Assembly (NCBI RefSeq): GCF_029227915.1
Contig: NC_079880.1
Coordinates: 25,661,501-25,725,500 of the forward strand
Length of the DNA: 64,000 nucleotides
Source of the DNA: Hydractinia symbiolongicarpus
Lineage: Eukaryota; Cnidaria; Hydrozoa; Anthoathecata; Hydractiniidae
Direction of reading: 5' to 3'
The notes under the pieces: model-generated
Databases searched by the model: none
What the model saw: the letters and a program-made list of their open reading frames with translations, nothing else
What the model was told of the DNA's origin: nothing
Position numbers and translations under genes: made by a program
Shown: positions 1 through 12,003 of the stretch, in pieces
How the letters are laid out: every line of letters begins with the position of its first letter
How positions within the stretch are numbered: position 1 is the first letter of the stretch

Positions 1-344
1 TTTTAGAAGAAAACACCTTTCAGTCAAATTTAGTCAGGTATCCGATTAGCTGTTTTACTGCAACACAAAACTATTCCGTTAAAGGAAAAGACCCCGCATC
101 GATAGGCTGACTAACAAACAAACGCAATTAAAATGTGTTGTAGCCTGATTGAAAGGATCTGAGGCGTCTTGCGAGCCGTGGAAGCAATAACAAAAACGTG
201 TTAATTAATAGTTCAGCAATCAGTTTTAAGGCGACAGCAGTACATTTTTAACGAAATATTTGATACATAAAAATACACATTCACTTAGCATGTTTCCGTA
301 ACAAAATACAGAATGTATCCAGTAATTTGTAAATATCTAAAAAT

Positions 345-764
345 CTAACTCAGTATGCATTCTTGAACTTTCACACGATAAGAGAACCGATAACAAGTTC
401 CTGCAAAACAAATCACACTTGTGAAAGTTCTTGTTCCATCACGATTACAAAATGATGGCAAGGTGTTAAATGTTTTGTTGATTGGGATTTTTGAATGTTT
501 CTTTTTGAGGTTTTGTATTTTTATTGAAATAATCTTTCTCAATCGATAAAGCAATCTTCTACTTATACCTAAAGAAGCTGGAAGTTCCTTTCTTCGCAAG
601 CGCTGCTTGATAAGTCCAAGATCGATTACTGCATTTTTACTCGACCCAATATATCTGATTGCACTAGCTTGACTTTCACCGTCATTTTTCTCATCTGGGA
701 CGTTTTGCGCTGGAAAACACGTCGTTATTGTTGCTGAAGCAAAAATAAGAAGAAAAAGCTGCAT
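345..764 (-). CDS. small secreted Cys-rich protein, family unknown
   Basis: The reading frame encodes about 139 residues from the methionine at 764. It starts with a hydrophobic stretch (MQLFLLIFASATITTCFPA) typical of a cleaved signal peptide. A basic middle part follows, with dibasic or polybasic sites (KQRLRRKE, SRRLLYRLRK, LKKKHSK). The last 35 residues carry four cysteines (CNRDG, ICFAG, TCYRF, QECILS). I chose this start because a pyrimidine-rich 3' splice site (ctttttttgcttttag) ends at 782, just upstream, and a donor reading CAG|GTAGGT lies at 903-904. Together these define a 122-bp intron in the 5' UTR (782-903). The splice pair plus signal peptide make a real gene likely. I recognise no family. 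A processed peptide or a small extracellular Cys-stabilised protein would fit, but this is inference. Confidence 0.5.
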   Translation of the reverse strand: MQLFLLIFASATITTCFPAQNVPDEKNDGESQASAIRYIGSSKNAVIDLGLIKQRLRRKELPASLGISRRLLYRLRKIISIKIQNLKKKHSKIPINKTFNTLPSFCNRDGTRTFTSVICFAGTCYRFSYRVKVQECILS

Positions 765-781
765 CTCTGGTATCGAGTGGT

Positions 782-903
782 CTAAAAGCAAAAAAAGAAC
801 GTTGAAGAAACTATAGATTTTCTGACGACAGAGAGAGATAAAACATAATTTAAAGGAATAAAATGAGGTCGACAACAAAGCATCATAAACAGTATGTACC
901 TAC
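782..903 (-). other. predicted 5'-UTR intron of the secreted-protein gene
   Basis: On the minus strand the donor GTAGGTAC begins at 903 after TTCAG. A polypyrimidine tract and TTTTAG end at 782, giving a 122-bp intron. It places the start methionine of the secreted protein about 17 bases into the next exon. Confidence 0.45.
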
Positions 904-1754
904 CTGAACCTTTAAAGTGGTCAAATTGCCAATGTCATTGAATTGAATGCAAATGATTCAAACCGACCCTCTTTTAAATCCCACTGACAACCAAAACAAG
1001 AACGAGAACTTCCCTTATTTGGTTTCTAACTGATATATTGCACTTTGTTTTCTAGTATTAAATCACTTTTGACTATTTGACTGACACTGTTTCTAAGGTA
1101 TTAATCCCCCATTAATTACCCGTGTAATTATATGTTTTATACAAGTGGGAGTATGTGTAATTTGTAAGTCAGAAAGATGTTTCTACGATGATGTTAAATA
1201 TACAAAACTTTAGAAAGCTAGCTAGAAAGTTAGAAAAAGATGGTTAAATGCAAAGATATATCTTTAAACATGTAAGGCGTTAGAAAGTTGTTAAAAATGC
1301 ATTGCTGTTTCTAAAACAATGAGGGTTAAAATCTTTTGCTACTAACTTATTTATTCAAAGGAACGCATTGTTTTTAAAAAAAATTTAATGTTGCCTTTCT
1401 GTTTTCAAGGCCAGTTCTTAAGTGTCTAATCAAGCTATAATGCCGCTAAATCAGGTTGCCGTATTTGATAGATAGCTCAGTACTTATTTATGAAAACATT
1501 CTTTCTTATATAATCCCTTTTTTTTATTAACCGAATAGCGAAAAAAGGACGTAGAAGCTAAATAGTTCAAGAAAAAAAGTTGGTAAATGCAGCGGTGCTG
1601 CTTTATTCACATTCGATATCTTGTTTGCTCTGTAACAATTATATCGTTGGAAAGTAAAAAAAAACAGCGTATAAATAACTAAACAAATATTACTCATCTC
1701 GTAACGAGACGAAAACGATAATCCACATATAATCCCACGTTGGCACACAAACAG
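904..1754. other. AT-rich intergenic sequence, nothing recognised
   Basis: No open frame with codon character and no repeat that I could pair elsewhere in the window. The first part lies upstream of the secreted-protein gene and may hold its promoter, but no specific element is supportable. Confidence 0.4.
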
Positions 1755-1757
1755 TTA

Positions 1758-2457
1758 AGGGTAGTTTCGACTGCTACATTATATCGTATTGTACAATTAA
1801 TTGTAGTAGCTGGTGAAAAATTCTGCACAAGTTTATACAAGAAGGATATAAATAGTTTACAGTGTTGTTTCGATAATGCTTAAATGCGCAGAAAACAAAA
1901 AAGATATTACATTCTTTTAAAATTGATTCAATAGAAACCAGCTACAAGATTCTTCAATTCAAACTGATTTGATTTGACAAAATTTATAAGCTTTAAGGTC
2001 ACAATATATTGTTCGTCGTCGTAACATTTGTACAATATATTGTACAATAATATAAAAGTATGTACGATTAATTGTGTATAATATATTGTACGAGAATATA
2101 AAAGTATGTTCGATTAATTATGTACAATATATTGTACAATAATATAAAATTATGTACGATTAATTGTGTACAATATATTGTACGAGAATATAAAAGTATG
2201 TTCGATTAATTATGTACAATATATTGTACGATAATATAAAATTAAATATCATTAATTGTGTACAATATATTGTACGATAATATAAAATTATGTATCATTA
2301 ATTATGTACAATATATTGTACGATAATATAAAATTATGTATCATTAATTGTGTATAATAGATTGTACAAGAATATAAAAGTATGTACGATTAATTGTGTA
2401 CAATATATTGTACGATAATATAAAATTATGTATCATTAATTGTGTACAATATATTGT
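1758..2457. mobile_element. MITE copy with internal minisatellite expansion, right end missing
   Basis: The left terminus reads AGGGTAGTTTCGACTGCTAC after TTA. The first 250 bases match, with divergence, the reverse complement of the complete MITE at 3336-3637. Shared landmarks include GTTTCGATAATGCTTAA and CAAACTGATTTGATTT. At about 2030 the MITE-like sequence passes into a tandem array built from its TA-rich interior, and the expected right terminal repeat is absent. Non-coding and probably mobilised in the past by a Harbinger-type transposase (inferred from the TTA target). Confidence 0.6.
2030..2457. repeat. 46-47 bp minisatellite, about nine units
   Basis: Each unit contains the palindrome TACAATATATTGTA followed by AATATAAAA, TATGT(A/T)C and GATTAATT(A/G)TG. 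Units alternate between a few variants (TATTGTACAATA, TATTGTACGAGA), suggesting higher-order duplication of dimers. The array sits inside the MITE copy beginning at 1758. Confidence 0.85.
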
Positions 2458-3332
2458 AACAACATGACTCTTCGAGGTATGGTTATTTGCTTTGCAAAAT
2501 ATTACGAAGCATAGAGATTAGATCTTTCATAACATAACAGATTTTTGCCATTTTCACTTTTGCTTTTGAAATTACACAAAAGGGTCAAAAATATCATCTT
2601 GTGCACTAAAGAAAGGGTGATGTAGTATTTTATTTATTATTTTTCAGGGCACATAAAAACTTTAAAAATTTTTTTCGTGGACAACAATATGGCAATTAAG
2701 ACACTTTTATCAGCTGTAATGGAAACAAGGGCGAAAACATTATTTTTATATTTTTCCTTTTCCACTGTTTATATTTTGTAAACCAGGCCTTTGCGATAAT
2801 TTTTCAGAAAAATGAAATCCACTCTATATCGCCATCATAATTAAAGAATATTCTTTCTTTCGCTCATGACGTCAACGTAGGAACATTATACATTTGATTA
2901 AGATAAAAAAGGTGTTTACTTTCGTCACATTTGTAATGTTGATACAAACTTCTCGTGTTGCATGCAATGTTTAACCTTAAGTAGTAAAAGCTTATTTACA
3001 CCAGCAGATTTTTGTTCACGGTGGTTGTAACAAAAAAGAGAGTTAATCAACCTATTGTGGAAAATTATAATGTAGCAAATCACAAGTGCGATAAAATGTT
3101 CTAGTTAGACTTCAATATACGCCATTTGGTGTCACAAAAAGGTTCGAATATGCCACCTAATAATCATGACTAATAATAACTGAACTTAAGATGTCAAAAT
3201 GTAGGCCCCTATGAAGGGGAATTAAATCTCCTTTTCTAGAAGTGTCAAGCTATTTGAAAAGCATATGGTTAGAAATCCGGTTCAATGACGAAATATGATC
3301 GGCTAAAAATTATGGAGAGTAAGACGTTATTA
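2458..3332. other. intergenic, nothing recognised
   Basis: AT-rich, with short ORFs only. No similarity to other parts of the window was seen. Confidence 0.4.
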
Positions 3333-3335
3333 TTA

Positions 3336-3637
3336 AGAGTAGTTTCCACTGCTACAATTTATTGTACAAAGTTTTATATTCTTGTGCAAGATATTGTATA
3401 GATGTAACCAGGATGTACAATATAGTGTGACTTCAAAGGTCACAAGCTTTTATAAATCAAATCAGTTTGATTTGAAGAAACTAGAAGCAGGTTCCCATTT
3501 AATTTAATTAATTCCCAAAGAATTGAATATGTCTTTTGTTTTCTGGCGTATTAAGCATTATCGAAACAAAGGTGTGAACCATTTATATCCTTTTTGCATA
3601 TAATTATACAAAATTGTACAATAGTTTAAACTACTCT
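3336..3637. mobile_element. complete 302-bp MITE, TTA target duplication
   Basis: Terminal inverted repeats AGAGTAGTTT and AAACTACTCT are bounded on both sides by TTA (3333-3335 and 3638-3640). The 3-bp TTA duplication and short TIRs point to a PIF/Harbinger-type MITE. The interior is AT-rich and non-coding. It shares its body, in opposite orientation, with the copy at 1758-2457. Confidence 0.75.
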
Positions 3638-4653
3638 TTAGTGAAAAAAGTTCTTTAAAAAGATACATTTTTTAATGGTAGTTAGCACAGGGACAGGCGT
3701 GTTACTTTATGTTATTTAGTATTCTGGAATTATTATTAGCATTTTCGAAGCTTAGTTACGCCAATACACATTTTACGATTCTACGAACTAAGCCAGTCAG
3801 TAGAAATTGTAGCACACTATATAAGACTAGAAATAGAAAACCGGTGTTGGTATAAAAATAGTCATGAATATTGTGCAGTAGCCCAAAGTCTTAAATCCAC
3901 CATTTGATGTATTAAACGCCTTTTTCGTGAGCCAGATGAATTTATATTGTAATGAAAAGCATGTGACTGTTAAGAAAAAACAAGAAAATAAAATTAATAG
4001 GAATTTAAAGACAAATTAAATAAAGTATTTTTCGATATATTTTGTTCAGATATGACTAAATATTGATCACAGACTGAATCATTCTGTCGCGATACTTGTC
4101 CCGACTCAAATACATCGAATGAGGTAAATATGCTAATATAAAAGCTTTTGTTTAATTTTCGAAAAGTTTAAGGATTTAGATAAACAACAGTTGTCGGATG
4201 TTATAAAAGAAACAAAGTTGTGGCTAAAATGTTTTCTTGCTACCAGCATTTCTACATTAGTAGCTTGAATTGAGTTCAAAATGCCAATGTCCGCGTAAAA
4301 ACCATTTAGTTCAGCTTTACAGCAACTTTTAGCACTCGCTTTAAGGTTTGTGAAAGCCGAACAAGTTGTCAAACTTGTAATCATACGTTTCGAACTATAA
4401 TAATTCTCAAAAGTCGTGTGAATATCCAAAAACACGACAATTTGTGTTAATCACGTGTCAAAACTTTGTACAACAAATCCTCTCGGTGAAAAAAGGGTCT
4501 GGTGTACGTTCCAAGTTCTAATCATATTCATGAGTTAATCTAAGTTATCGTATATAATCTTTACATAAGCTCTTTCTAACTAAACGAAATCGAACTTTTA
4601 AATTTCCACATTTAGATTTCCAAATGGCATAATATTGGCATATATTCTAGTTG

Positions 4654-4689
4654 TAGTGCTAAGACGTATTATAATACGTCTTAGCACTA
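4654..4689. repeat. perfect 36-bp palindrome
   Basis: TAGTGCTAAGACGTATTA is followed directly by its exact reverse complement, with no spacer. There are no mismatches over 18 bp per arm, and pairing stops at the flanking bases. Confidence 0.95.
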
Positions 4690-5413
4690 ATCTTTTAGTA
4701 AAAATAAAACAGGCTTTGGGATAAAGATTGTAAAACTGCGGTGTTACAGAGTAAAAGATAGCTAGATTTGAAAAATAAGACAAGCCTCTACAGAAGGACA
4801 TCTTTAACAATTCCGAAAGCACATCCGTCTTTAGAGTAGCGACGATTGAGCAACGGTAATAAAAGTTTTAACAAAAAGACGCTTTTACGTAGACATTAAG
4901 CAAGAACAACGGTATAACCAAATTTACCTGCGCTGAGAAAAGAATTAATATGTAATGCAGGACAGTTAGGCAGGACACACAATATAAAGAGGTAAAAATT
5001 AATTAATTAGACGGGCAACAACAAATTCTATAGATTGATTAAACGTTAAAAACTATATCGAATAAATTTTGTTTCTCAAAATAGTACATTATAAATTGGT
5101 GGAAATAAAAAAAACACATCTACACTTTTGCTTTTGTTATCGGTCGATGACTTGTTGCTTTGACTTGAAATGCAATCAGTTGAACTTGCAAATGCGAAGA
5201 TAAAATTGTCGATCTCTAAATAAAGTACACAATATCATTGTAACACCTTAAACTATTGTATGAAACATTCTTTAAAAAATCAGAAGGATTTTATAAATCA
5301 ACTTTTAAAATCTAATATACTAACACTCCAGTTGTATGTACCTGTGGAAACAAAAATTGGAAGACTTGTATAAAAAAAGATATAGGTCAAGTGTTAAAGA
5401 ACGGTTACAACAA

Positions 5414-5482
5414 AAATGTAGTCTAAAGGTTTTTGATAACTTCGTTAAAATGTAGTCTAAAGGTTTTTGATAACTTCGTTAA
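5414..5482. repeat. 34-bp tandem duplication, two identical units
   Basis: Two head-to-tail copies of a 34-bp unit containing TGTAGTCTAAAGG and TTTTGATAACTTCG. The copies are identical, which indicates a recent duplication. Confidence 0.9.
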
Positions 5483-7752
5483 ACTGTTGTGCCTATGCAG
5501 CTATTAATTATGAACGCAGGAGTTGACTTCAGTTATTCACATGCGTTTGCAAGCTTTTTGGCCCTAAACCTAAAAGACCCATGCTATGGTTTTGTTAAAA
5601 ATAGCTAAAGTTATTAACGTTCAATTTACGTACTTACTTAAAAAAATAGTTGCATGTTGGTTACAAAATGACACATAATAACATTCTGTTTGCAACAGTT
5701 ATAGAGTGTCACTGCAGAAGGGTTTCATAGGAGATATCTTATGGATGTAGTTAAACTTATAAAACATAAAATCCCCTTTGTTAAAATTGCAGACACCCGG
5801 TCCATCACAGCGCACAATTATAAGACAACATGCCTGACAATAACAATGACTTCACAGTTCCTACTCGATACTGGATAGTTGATATGATAAAACATGCATA
5901 TCAAGAAAAAAAAGACTGTAAAATTATTTTCCACAATCTTGGACAATACTGGACATAAATTAATACAAAGCAGGACAAAATCTCAAAGCTCGTAACCACG
6001 TTATGTAAGTAACATGCACTCCCAACTGCATATCTTAGGTTATATGATTTATTCTACAATCTTACAAAAAACTGATTTTTGCTAGCATCAATATATCCGA
6101 TAACGACAACTTTCCGGACATTTGCGGGTCGTGGAGTAAGTTGCTGCATCATTGCAGATAGTGTGAATAGCAAATATTTGACTTTGGTTACTTCACCTAC
6201 ACCAATGCCAATGTAAAACCGTTGCAGCCGTGTGAACAAATAGCCAAAAACAGCTTTTTGAAAAATTGTAGATGATACAGAATAGATTGGACTTCGTATT
6301 ATAATGACCTTTATTGCTTATGTAATGCAAATTGTACATGATTGGCTTCCATTTTGACTTCTTATGTGTCTTGTTTACCACTATTGACACAAAAACATAT
6401 TCTAAGCATTATGACAGTAAAGTATTGATAGAGATTTAAAAAGTGCATACCAATGCACTTTAACTAGAGTCAGACATAGTATTTTATACAGTTATGGCAT
6501 TTTCCCTAATGGTACCCGCCTTTATAATAAATCTTCTGTTCACCATAGAAGTAAGCGTTCATTGGATTTAGTTTGGAAAACACTGATCATAGGGCTTTTT
6601 TATCACCTTTAGGTGATTAATTTTTTCAGTGCTATTTCCCAATTTTATTTAAGACCTATCTATTGCGATAGTGTGGCAGTAAACTTGCTTATATCAGGGA
6701 TTGACCGTTATTTCTGAATAAATGGAAAGGAATGAACTGTCCAAAGTTATTGAATCAAGGAAACAATAGACGTGGCCCTATAAGGCTTAGACGTGTTTTG
6801 TGGTTTTGCAAAGAAAGAAAAGAGAGACTTTGAGACTTTGATTGTCTTGGTTTGTAGATATTTTTAAAATTCTACTTAAAAATTAATTACCCTACTCATT
6901 TCCATTTCACAACAGCATTTTTTAAAAGTTGGCAAGAATCATCAACTCCTTAATAATCCGCAGCCGTCAAGTTCCATAAGAGCAATTTCTGCATATACGT
7001 TGATCAGGTAGAAGCGTTTAGAATGCGCTTGTTGCACTCTCTTACATGCTGAGTTCCGGAAAAATTCATTTAGGAGGAAACAGTGCATAGCCACTGTCAT
7101 ATCCACTGTATTGGAAAAATACTATTGCTAGCGATAATAACAATGAGCAGAGTTTGAGAATGTGATTTCCACCAAATAACGTAGACCCCACGTCTGTTGT
7201 AAACATTGTAAGCACACGTTGAAAAATGCAGCCTATATAAATCTAACATATAAATAATGCTGAATTACTACTTGTAGAGGAACTATAAAACTTACAGTCT
7301 TGTGACAACATTTTTGCAAGGATTGGATAGACTGGATGGCGTTGAGTAAAGGGAAGAATGCACCATTAGCATTATGTGTAGGCAGTAAAATAAAACTTAT
7401 TTAATAAATTTGAAGAGAAATATGATAGTTCCTACATCCGATTATAGCTACAACTAGCTTGTGAACAATTAAAAAATGTTTAATCATATCACTAATGGCA
7501 ATTTGGTGAATGTTTTACTGAAGTCAACAACAAACTGTGTAACCAAACATAGGAATAGCGATGCGAACTTAGTTATTTGGTAATGGGTGCCTGTAACATA
7601 CATCTTCAGAAACAATAATTTAAAATTAATTTTTTGCATTTTTGCCACCTCACCCTCCCTCCCAACCTTTGCCTGCGTCACTCAGATCTCACACTAAATA
7701 TAATTAAGATACAGAAAAGATGATCATTCAGGCGTAAAATATAATCACTCAC

Positions 7753-8355
7753 TCGTGATCTTTGCTAAAGGTACTTCTTATGCCAGTTATATAGTATTGA
7801 CATGGCACGTTGTAATTCAGCTTTCTATCAAGATCGTTGAGATAACAAGTCCATTTGCAGGAGCCTTGTATCTTTCCAAGTATTCTGGAATAACGGAATT
7901 TATATCTCCTATCATTGCCTTCATTTCTATGCATACCTCCCATACCAGTCAGAACAAAATTCTGCGGAAATTTGAACTCCAAGTAGGCACCGTAGTCATT
8001 ACGATAGTAACTCCAGATCGACGTTCCTAATTTCACCTTTTTATCACAAGAAAATCTCCATACTCGATCTCCAAAATAATTGCTATGTATTGATACCATG
8101 GTTGTTATCACGCTATCTAACGTCATGAAATATGAGTTGGTCAATGATTAAACAAAAAAACAACAACAAAAAAACAAAACAAAAACAAACAAACAAACAA
8201 ACAAACAAAATGTAAATAATTGTCAAAGATAGGGTCAATTTTCATTTAAACTTACTAGTCGGACAGGAGAATTCAAGATTTGTGTCATAATGATTTTCCC
8301 AGCAAACTACTACTTCATTGAACCATATACAAAGCAGAAAACCAAAGAAATACAT
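7753..8355 (-). CDS. dermatopontin-family extracellular protein (3' end not found)
   Basis: Two exons are defined. Exon 1 (8355-8256) gives a hydrophobic leader MYFFGFLLCIW and then WENHYDTNLEFSCPT. The donor A|GTAAGT is at 8255. The acceptor ACGTTAG ends at 8117 and exon 2 runs from 8116. The phase-1 join restores CPTNSVITTMVSIHSNYFGDR. Exon 2 carries the family repeats: S-x-H-x-N-Y-x-x-DR-x-W-x-F-x-C, then WSYYRNDYGAYLEFKFPQNF, GGMHRNEGNDRRYKF and CQYYITGIRS. It ends at a donor GA|GTGAGT (7753/7752) just after KDH, where the family normally continues with DR-x-F and the last cysteines. That terminal exon was not located. Dermatopontins are secreted matrix-binding proteins. The start is supported by the signal peptide and by an acceptor TTTTAG ending one base before the ATG, which suggests a 5' UTR exon or a trans-spliced leader. 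Confidence 0.8.
8117..8255 (-). other. intron 1 of the dermatopontin gene
   Basis: GTAAGT at the 5' side (8255) and TTAG at 8117, 139 bp, phase 1. On the plus strand its interior holds a low-complexity CAAA/CAAAA run (8151-8210). Confidence 0.7.
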
Positions 8356-8492
8356 CCTAAAAGAAATAAAATAGTTAACTTCTAAGTGTGTGCTGCAAAA
8401 GCGAAAATTAAGACCTTAGACGTTCATCCAATTTTTAAACTTAGTTAAATTTTCTAGACTATTTCATAAAGCTCTCCTTAAGATATTTTTTA

Positions 8493-8871
8493 TACTGTAT
8501 TTCCTGTAATAAGCGCCTCCCCCTCCCTCCTCCGGTCTAATAAGCGACCCCAACAGAAAAGAACGTTAAAAACAAGCAATGCAGTATAACAACGCGTCCG
8601 AAAAGAACCCTTTTGACATTTCCGACACCGATATCAAAGAAAACCATCCAGCATTACCGACAAAGATGACGATAATGAAGTTCTAGATGTGGAAACTAGC
8701 GCTTTTTTGGCAAGAACAACTATAATACTGATAAAACGAAGGCAGTTTTTATTTCCCTTAACAACAAATTAATAAGCACCCTCTATCTAATAAACGCCCC
8801 CGCTTACTGAATGGATGGAAATTTTTAAAAATTTATTAAACGCTCGGCTGCTCATTAGAGGAAATACGGTA
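8493..8871. mobile_element. 379-bp TIR element with AATAAGCGCC terminal motif
   Basis: The left end TACTGTATTTCCTGTAATAA and the right end (reverse complement TACCGTATTTCCTCTAATGA) form imperfect terminal inverted repeats. Repeated subterminal AATAAGCG/AATAAACGCCCC boxes follow. It is non-coding. MITEs with this kind of terminus are common in invertebrate genomes, from general knowledge. It lies upstream of the dermatopontin gene. Confidence 0.65.
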
Positions 8872-10430
8872 AACGAACTGTTGCGGCATGTTGAATGTCA
8901 CATAGGCTAATGTTCTTTTGAAATTATTTTATAGTTGTCTGAAGGGAATACCATTTGTGCAAAATTCTTTAAAACTACAATCGTGGTCACAATATGTTGG
9001 GACAAGACAACGAATTTGGCAGTTCGCCACCACAAGTAATTGCGTAGGCTCATTCTATATTAGATTCACACATCTTGAACTTGTAAAAGTTCACTTGTCA
9101 ATGTTCAGAGTGGACTTAGGACTTACGAATACGAATTTCTTAAAATGTGCTAATTGTTGCTGACGTCACCAAGGCGACTAATCACGAATTTCGGGGCCTT
9201 CGTGGTCCCCGATGTGAATTATTTCGATGTGCGGGCGTGCTAAGGAATGTGACTAGGAACTTTTCAACGCTCTCTGTCTAGTCTACTTGTGTGCACAAGC
9301 AGCGACTTTGCAGCCTGTCGGCTGCAGAGTATTGACTGTTTGACTGTTTTGTCCATATTTGTATAATGAGTAAAAAAGTGCCTTAGTCTCAATATTTTTG
9401 TCCACGATTGTATATTCCTAATCTTTGCATGAAATTATATGAACACAGAGAGAAAGTGTCTTTGAATGAAAATAATATTGTTACCTTCAAGAACAGTGTT
9501 GTAGCTTCAAAGTTTAACAGAGAAGTTGCTAATAAGCGATTGCTTTCAGAACCTTTACATGTGATGCATTTATTTATTTAGTAATGCTTGACTTACTAAG
9601 CGCGCCAAATATAGAAGTAGGAAATCGATAGTAAACAACTTCAAACTATCCAGACAAAATTCGTAAACGAAAGAATGCTATTGTTTGACGAATCCTTTCC
9701 AATATAAAAATTAAACAAAGACAAAAATTAAACTAGTTGTAGATATTATATATCGCACATAATTTTAAAAGTTTGCTACTTACATTTGTGGTAAAAGTTA
9801 GTGTTTCCCGACTTTTAAATACGAATTTATTTGTTGATTCGGTTTATCTTTTTTGTGGTAGTCATAACGACAAACTTACTGTGTCAATGTTAAAAAATGG
9901 AATTAGATCCCTTTGTTATTGTTTACAGATTTATTCCAAATATTTGTTTACATTCCAGCAAATCTGTTTACTATTCTGTCTGCTTGTGTGGGAAAAAATG
10001 TCGTGTCACGGCATCTCCAAAATACGGACTATTTTCTTACCGCATGGAAAAGATTTTTTTTGGCATTTGGCGCATTTGCGCAGCTACGACTTTATCAAAA
10101 ATTAACTAATCAGCAGATATGTTCATTTATAAATAAGCAATAAAGAAGAAAGTAAGTAGCTTTCTCCAGCTCCAATTTTTACTTCGGGTGAGGCGCTATG
10201 GAGTTTATTTTTAATTTATGCGCAATCTCTGTTGTTATTAACGTTTCTCTTTACTAATTATGCCTTTTTTCCTGTGCAATTTCCTAAGAGTGTAGACTAA
10301 AGCTATATTCGGCAGAACTAATTAATTATTCATGAATTTAATTAAATTTAAAGAGGAATTGTTGAAGCTGAATATTTTAGGTAAAAGATAATAGTATCGT
10401 AGCTATAAAGTGTGTTATAACAGAAAAATA
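8872..10430. other. intergenic with a dispersed repeat copy (about 10150-10430)
   Basis: No gene recognised. The last 200-300 bases (CTAATTAATTAT, AAAGATAATAGTAT, TAGCTATAAA, GTGTTATA) match 60390-60600 in the same orientation, so both are copies of one diverged dispersed repeat. In the second place it interrupts a USP retroelement. Confidence 0.45.
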
Positions 10431-10433
10431 TGG

Positions 10434-10436
<3 letters not shown>

Positions 10437-10466
<30 letters not shown>

Positions 10467-10609
10467 TGTATGTATGTATGTATGTATGTATGTATGTATG
10501 TATGTATGTATGTATGTATGTATGTATGTATGTATGTATGTATGTATGTATGTATGTATGTATGTATGTATGTATGTATGTATGTATGTATGTATGTATG
10601 TATGTATGT
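10437..10609. repeat. (TATG)n microsatellite, about 43 units
   Basis: Perfect tetranucleotide array. It opens three overlapping artefactual frames coding Met-Tyr-Val-Cys repeats, which are not genes. Confidence 0.98.
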
Positions 10610-10818
10610 TTCTTTATTTAACGTTGGTCAAATTTACAAGATAGCTTTCGCTAATAAAAACCAACTAACGTAACAAATAATAATAATAATAATAATAATA
10701 ATGAAAAAAAACATTCCGGGCAAAGATAAATTAAAGTTTACAATTCATATTTTACACTTTTTTTTTCATCAATTTTTTTTACATATTTTACAATTACATA
10801 AAATAGAATCCTGGCAGG

Positions 10819-12003
10819 CTAATTTAACCGTGAACTCTTCAATGGTTGAACTATTTTTAATTCACGGAGAAGATCATTCCATATCCAACAACTTTGATAC
10901 AAGATGGAATTTGTACCATAGGTAGTGGTTTTAGCTTTAGGTAAAGTCAAGGAAGGGCCTCTCCGGAGGTTATGCTTACATTGGTATGTGTTAAAACTAA
11001 ATAGGCACCACATGAATTCAGGGTTCAGATTCTTAATGCTTTTAAACACCTCTATTGCTAAAGTTTTTAAGTGGGGTTGGTGGATGGATTTGTCCTTGTA
11101 TTTTTCTAAAATGTCAATATAGTCAGCTTTCACTATATTGTATACAACCTTCAATGTTTTATAATGTACTCGCTCTATTTTACTATATGCAGTTTTACTG
11201 CAGAACATCCAAATAAGGGGTGCATAGTTAAATTGACTCTGTATAAAGCTTGAGCTGAGTATTTTTGCTTTGGGTTGCGATAAATAAGGTCGTAGTCTTC
11301 GTAATGCATGAAGTTTAAAATTTGCCTTCGAGTACAAGTTGTTTATATGTTGATTGAAGTTTAATTTATTGTCAATTTGAATACCTAGGAGTGTAACGTG
11401 GTCAGACTCATTTAAAGTAACTGATTCAAGTGGTAGAGTGATTTTATCTCTTGTTTTTTTACCTAGTATTATAAATTGAAATTTGGTTGGGTTGGCTTTT
11501 AGTGAGTTGATTTTAAACCAATGTAGCATATTTTGTGTATCAACAGTTAATGAATTTAGTACAGTAGCCAACTTCAAACCACATGCATACAATGTATTGT
11601 CGTCGGCAAAATTACATACCTCTGATTCTACAATAACAAAAAACAAGTCATTAATAAAGATGTTAAATAGGAGTGGTCTTAAAATGGAACCTTGGGGAAC
11701 ACTACAAATAATCTCAAGCCATTCACTAAATGATGAGCCTATTTTAACTCTTTGTTTACGGGACGTGAGATAATTTAAAAGTAATTTTAGACTATTTGTG
11801 CTGATACCGTAAGCAGCAAGCTTTGCAATCAGCAGATCGTGTGATAGGCAGTCATAAGCTTTAGAAAGGTCCATTAGTACTGACCCTACAAAACCACCAT
11901 TGTCAAGTTCTTTTTGCCATGCTTGAATTAATCTATATAAAGCGTGTTGAGTTGAATGTGATTTCCTGTAGATACTGTTGCATGTACGTATTAAGTTGTT
12001 CAT
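10819..12003 (-). pseudogene. LINE reverse transcriptase, C-terminal two thirds
   Basis: About 394 residues. The RT landmarks are in order: DLSKAYDCLSHDLL (motif A), SVPQGSILRPLLFNIFINDL (motif B) and NFADDNTLYACG (motif C, catalytic FADD intact). Then come LLGIQIDNKLNF and the conserved C-terminal NYAPLIWMFCSK block. SILRP replaces the usual SILGP. The N-terminal RT motifs are in the upstream fragment, separated by the duplication. The frame ends at a stop near 10819, close to the 3' tail. Confidence 0.85.

Larger units (their letters stand above)
3641..7740. other. 4.1 kb intergenic stretch without a convincing gene
   Basis: The longest minus frame (about 100 residues, 4133-4435) has no motif or splice context that I trust. 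The stretch holds the perfect palindrome at 4654-4689 and a two-copy 34-bp tandem duplication near 5414-5482. The terminal exon(s) of the dermatopontin gene should lie in the higher-coordinate part of this interval but were not found. Confidence 0.4.

Noticed and set aside
4133-4435. 100-residue minus frame
   Set aside because: No motif, no splice support, AT-driven codons.
10410-10673. Open frames encoding Met-Tyr-Val-Cys repeats
   Set aside because: They are three readings of a TATG microsatellite; no coding evidence outside the array.
11483-11773. 96-residue plus frame
   Set aside because: Antisense of the LINE reverse transcriptase.
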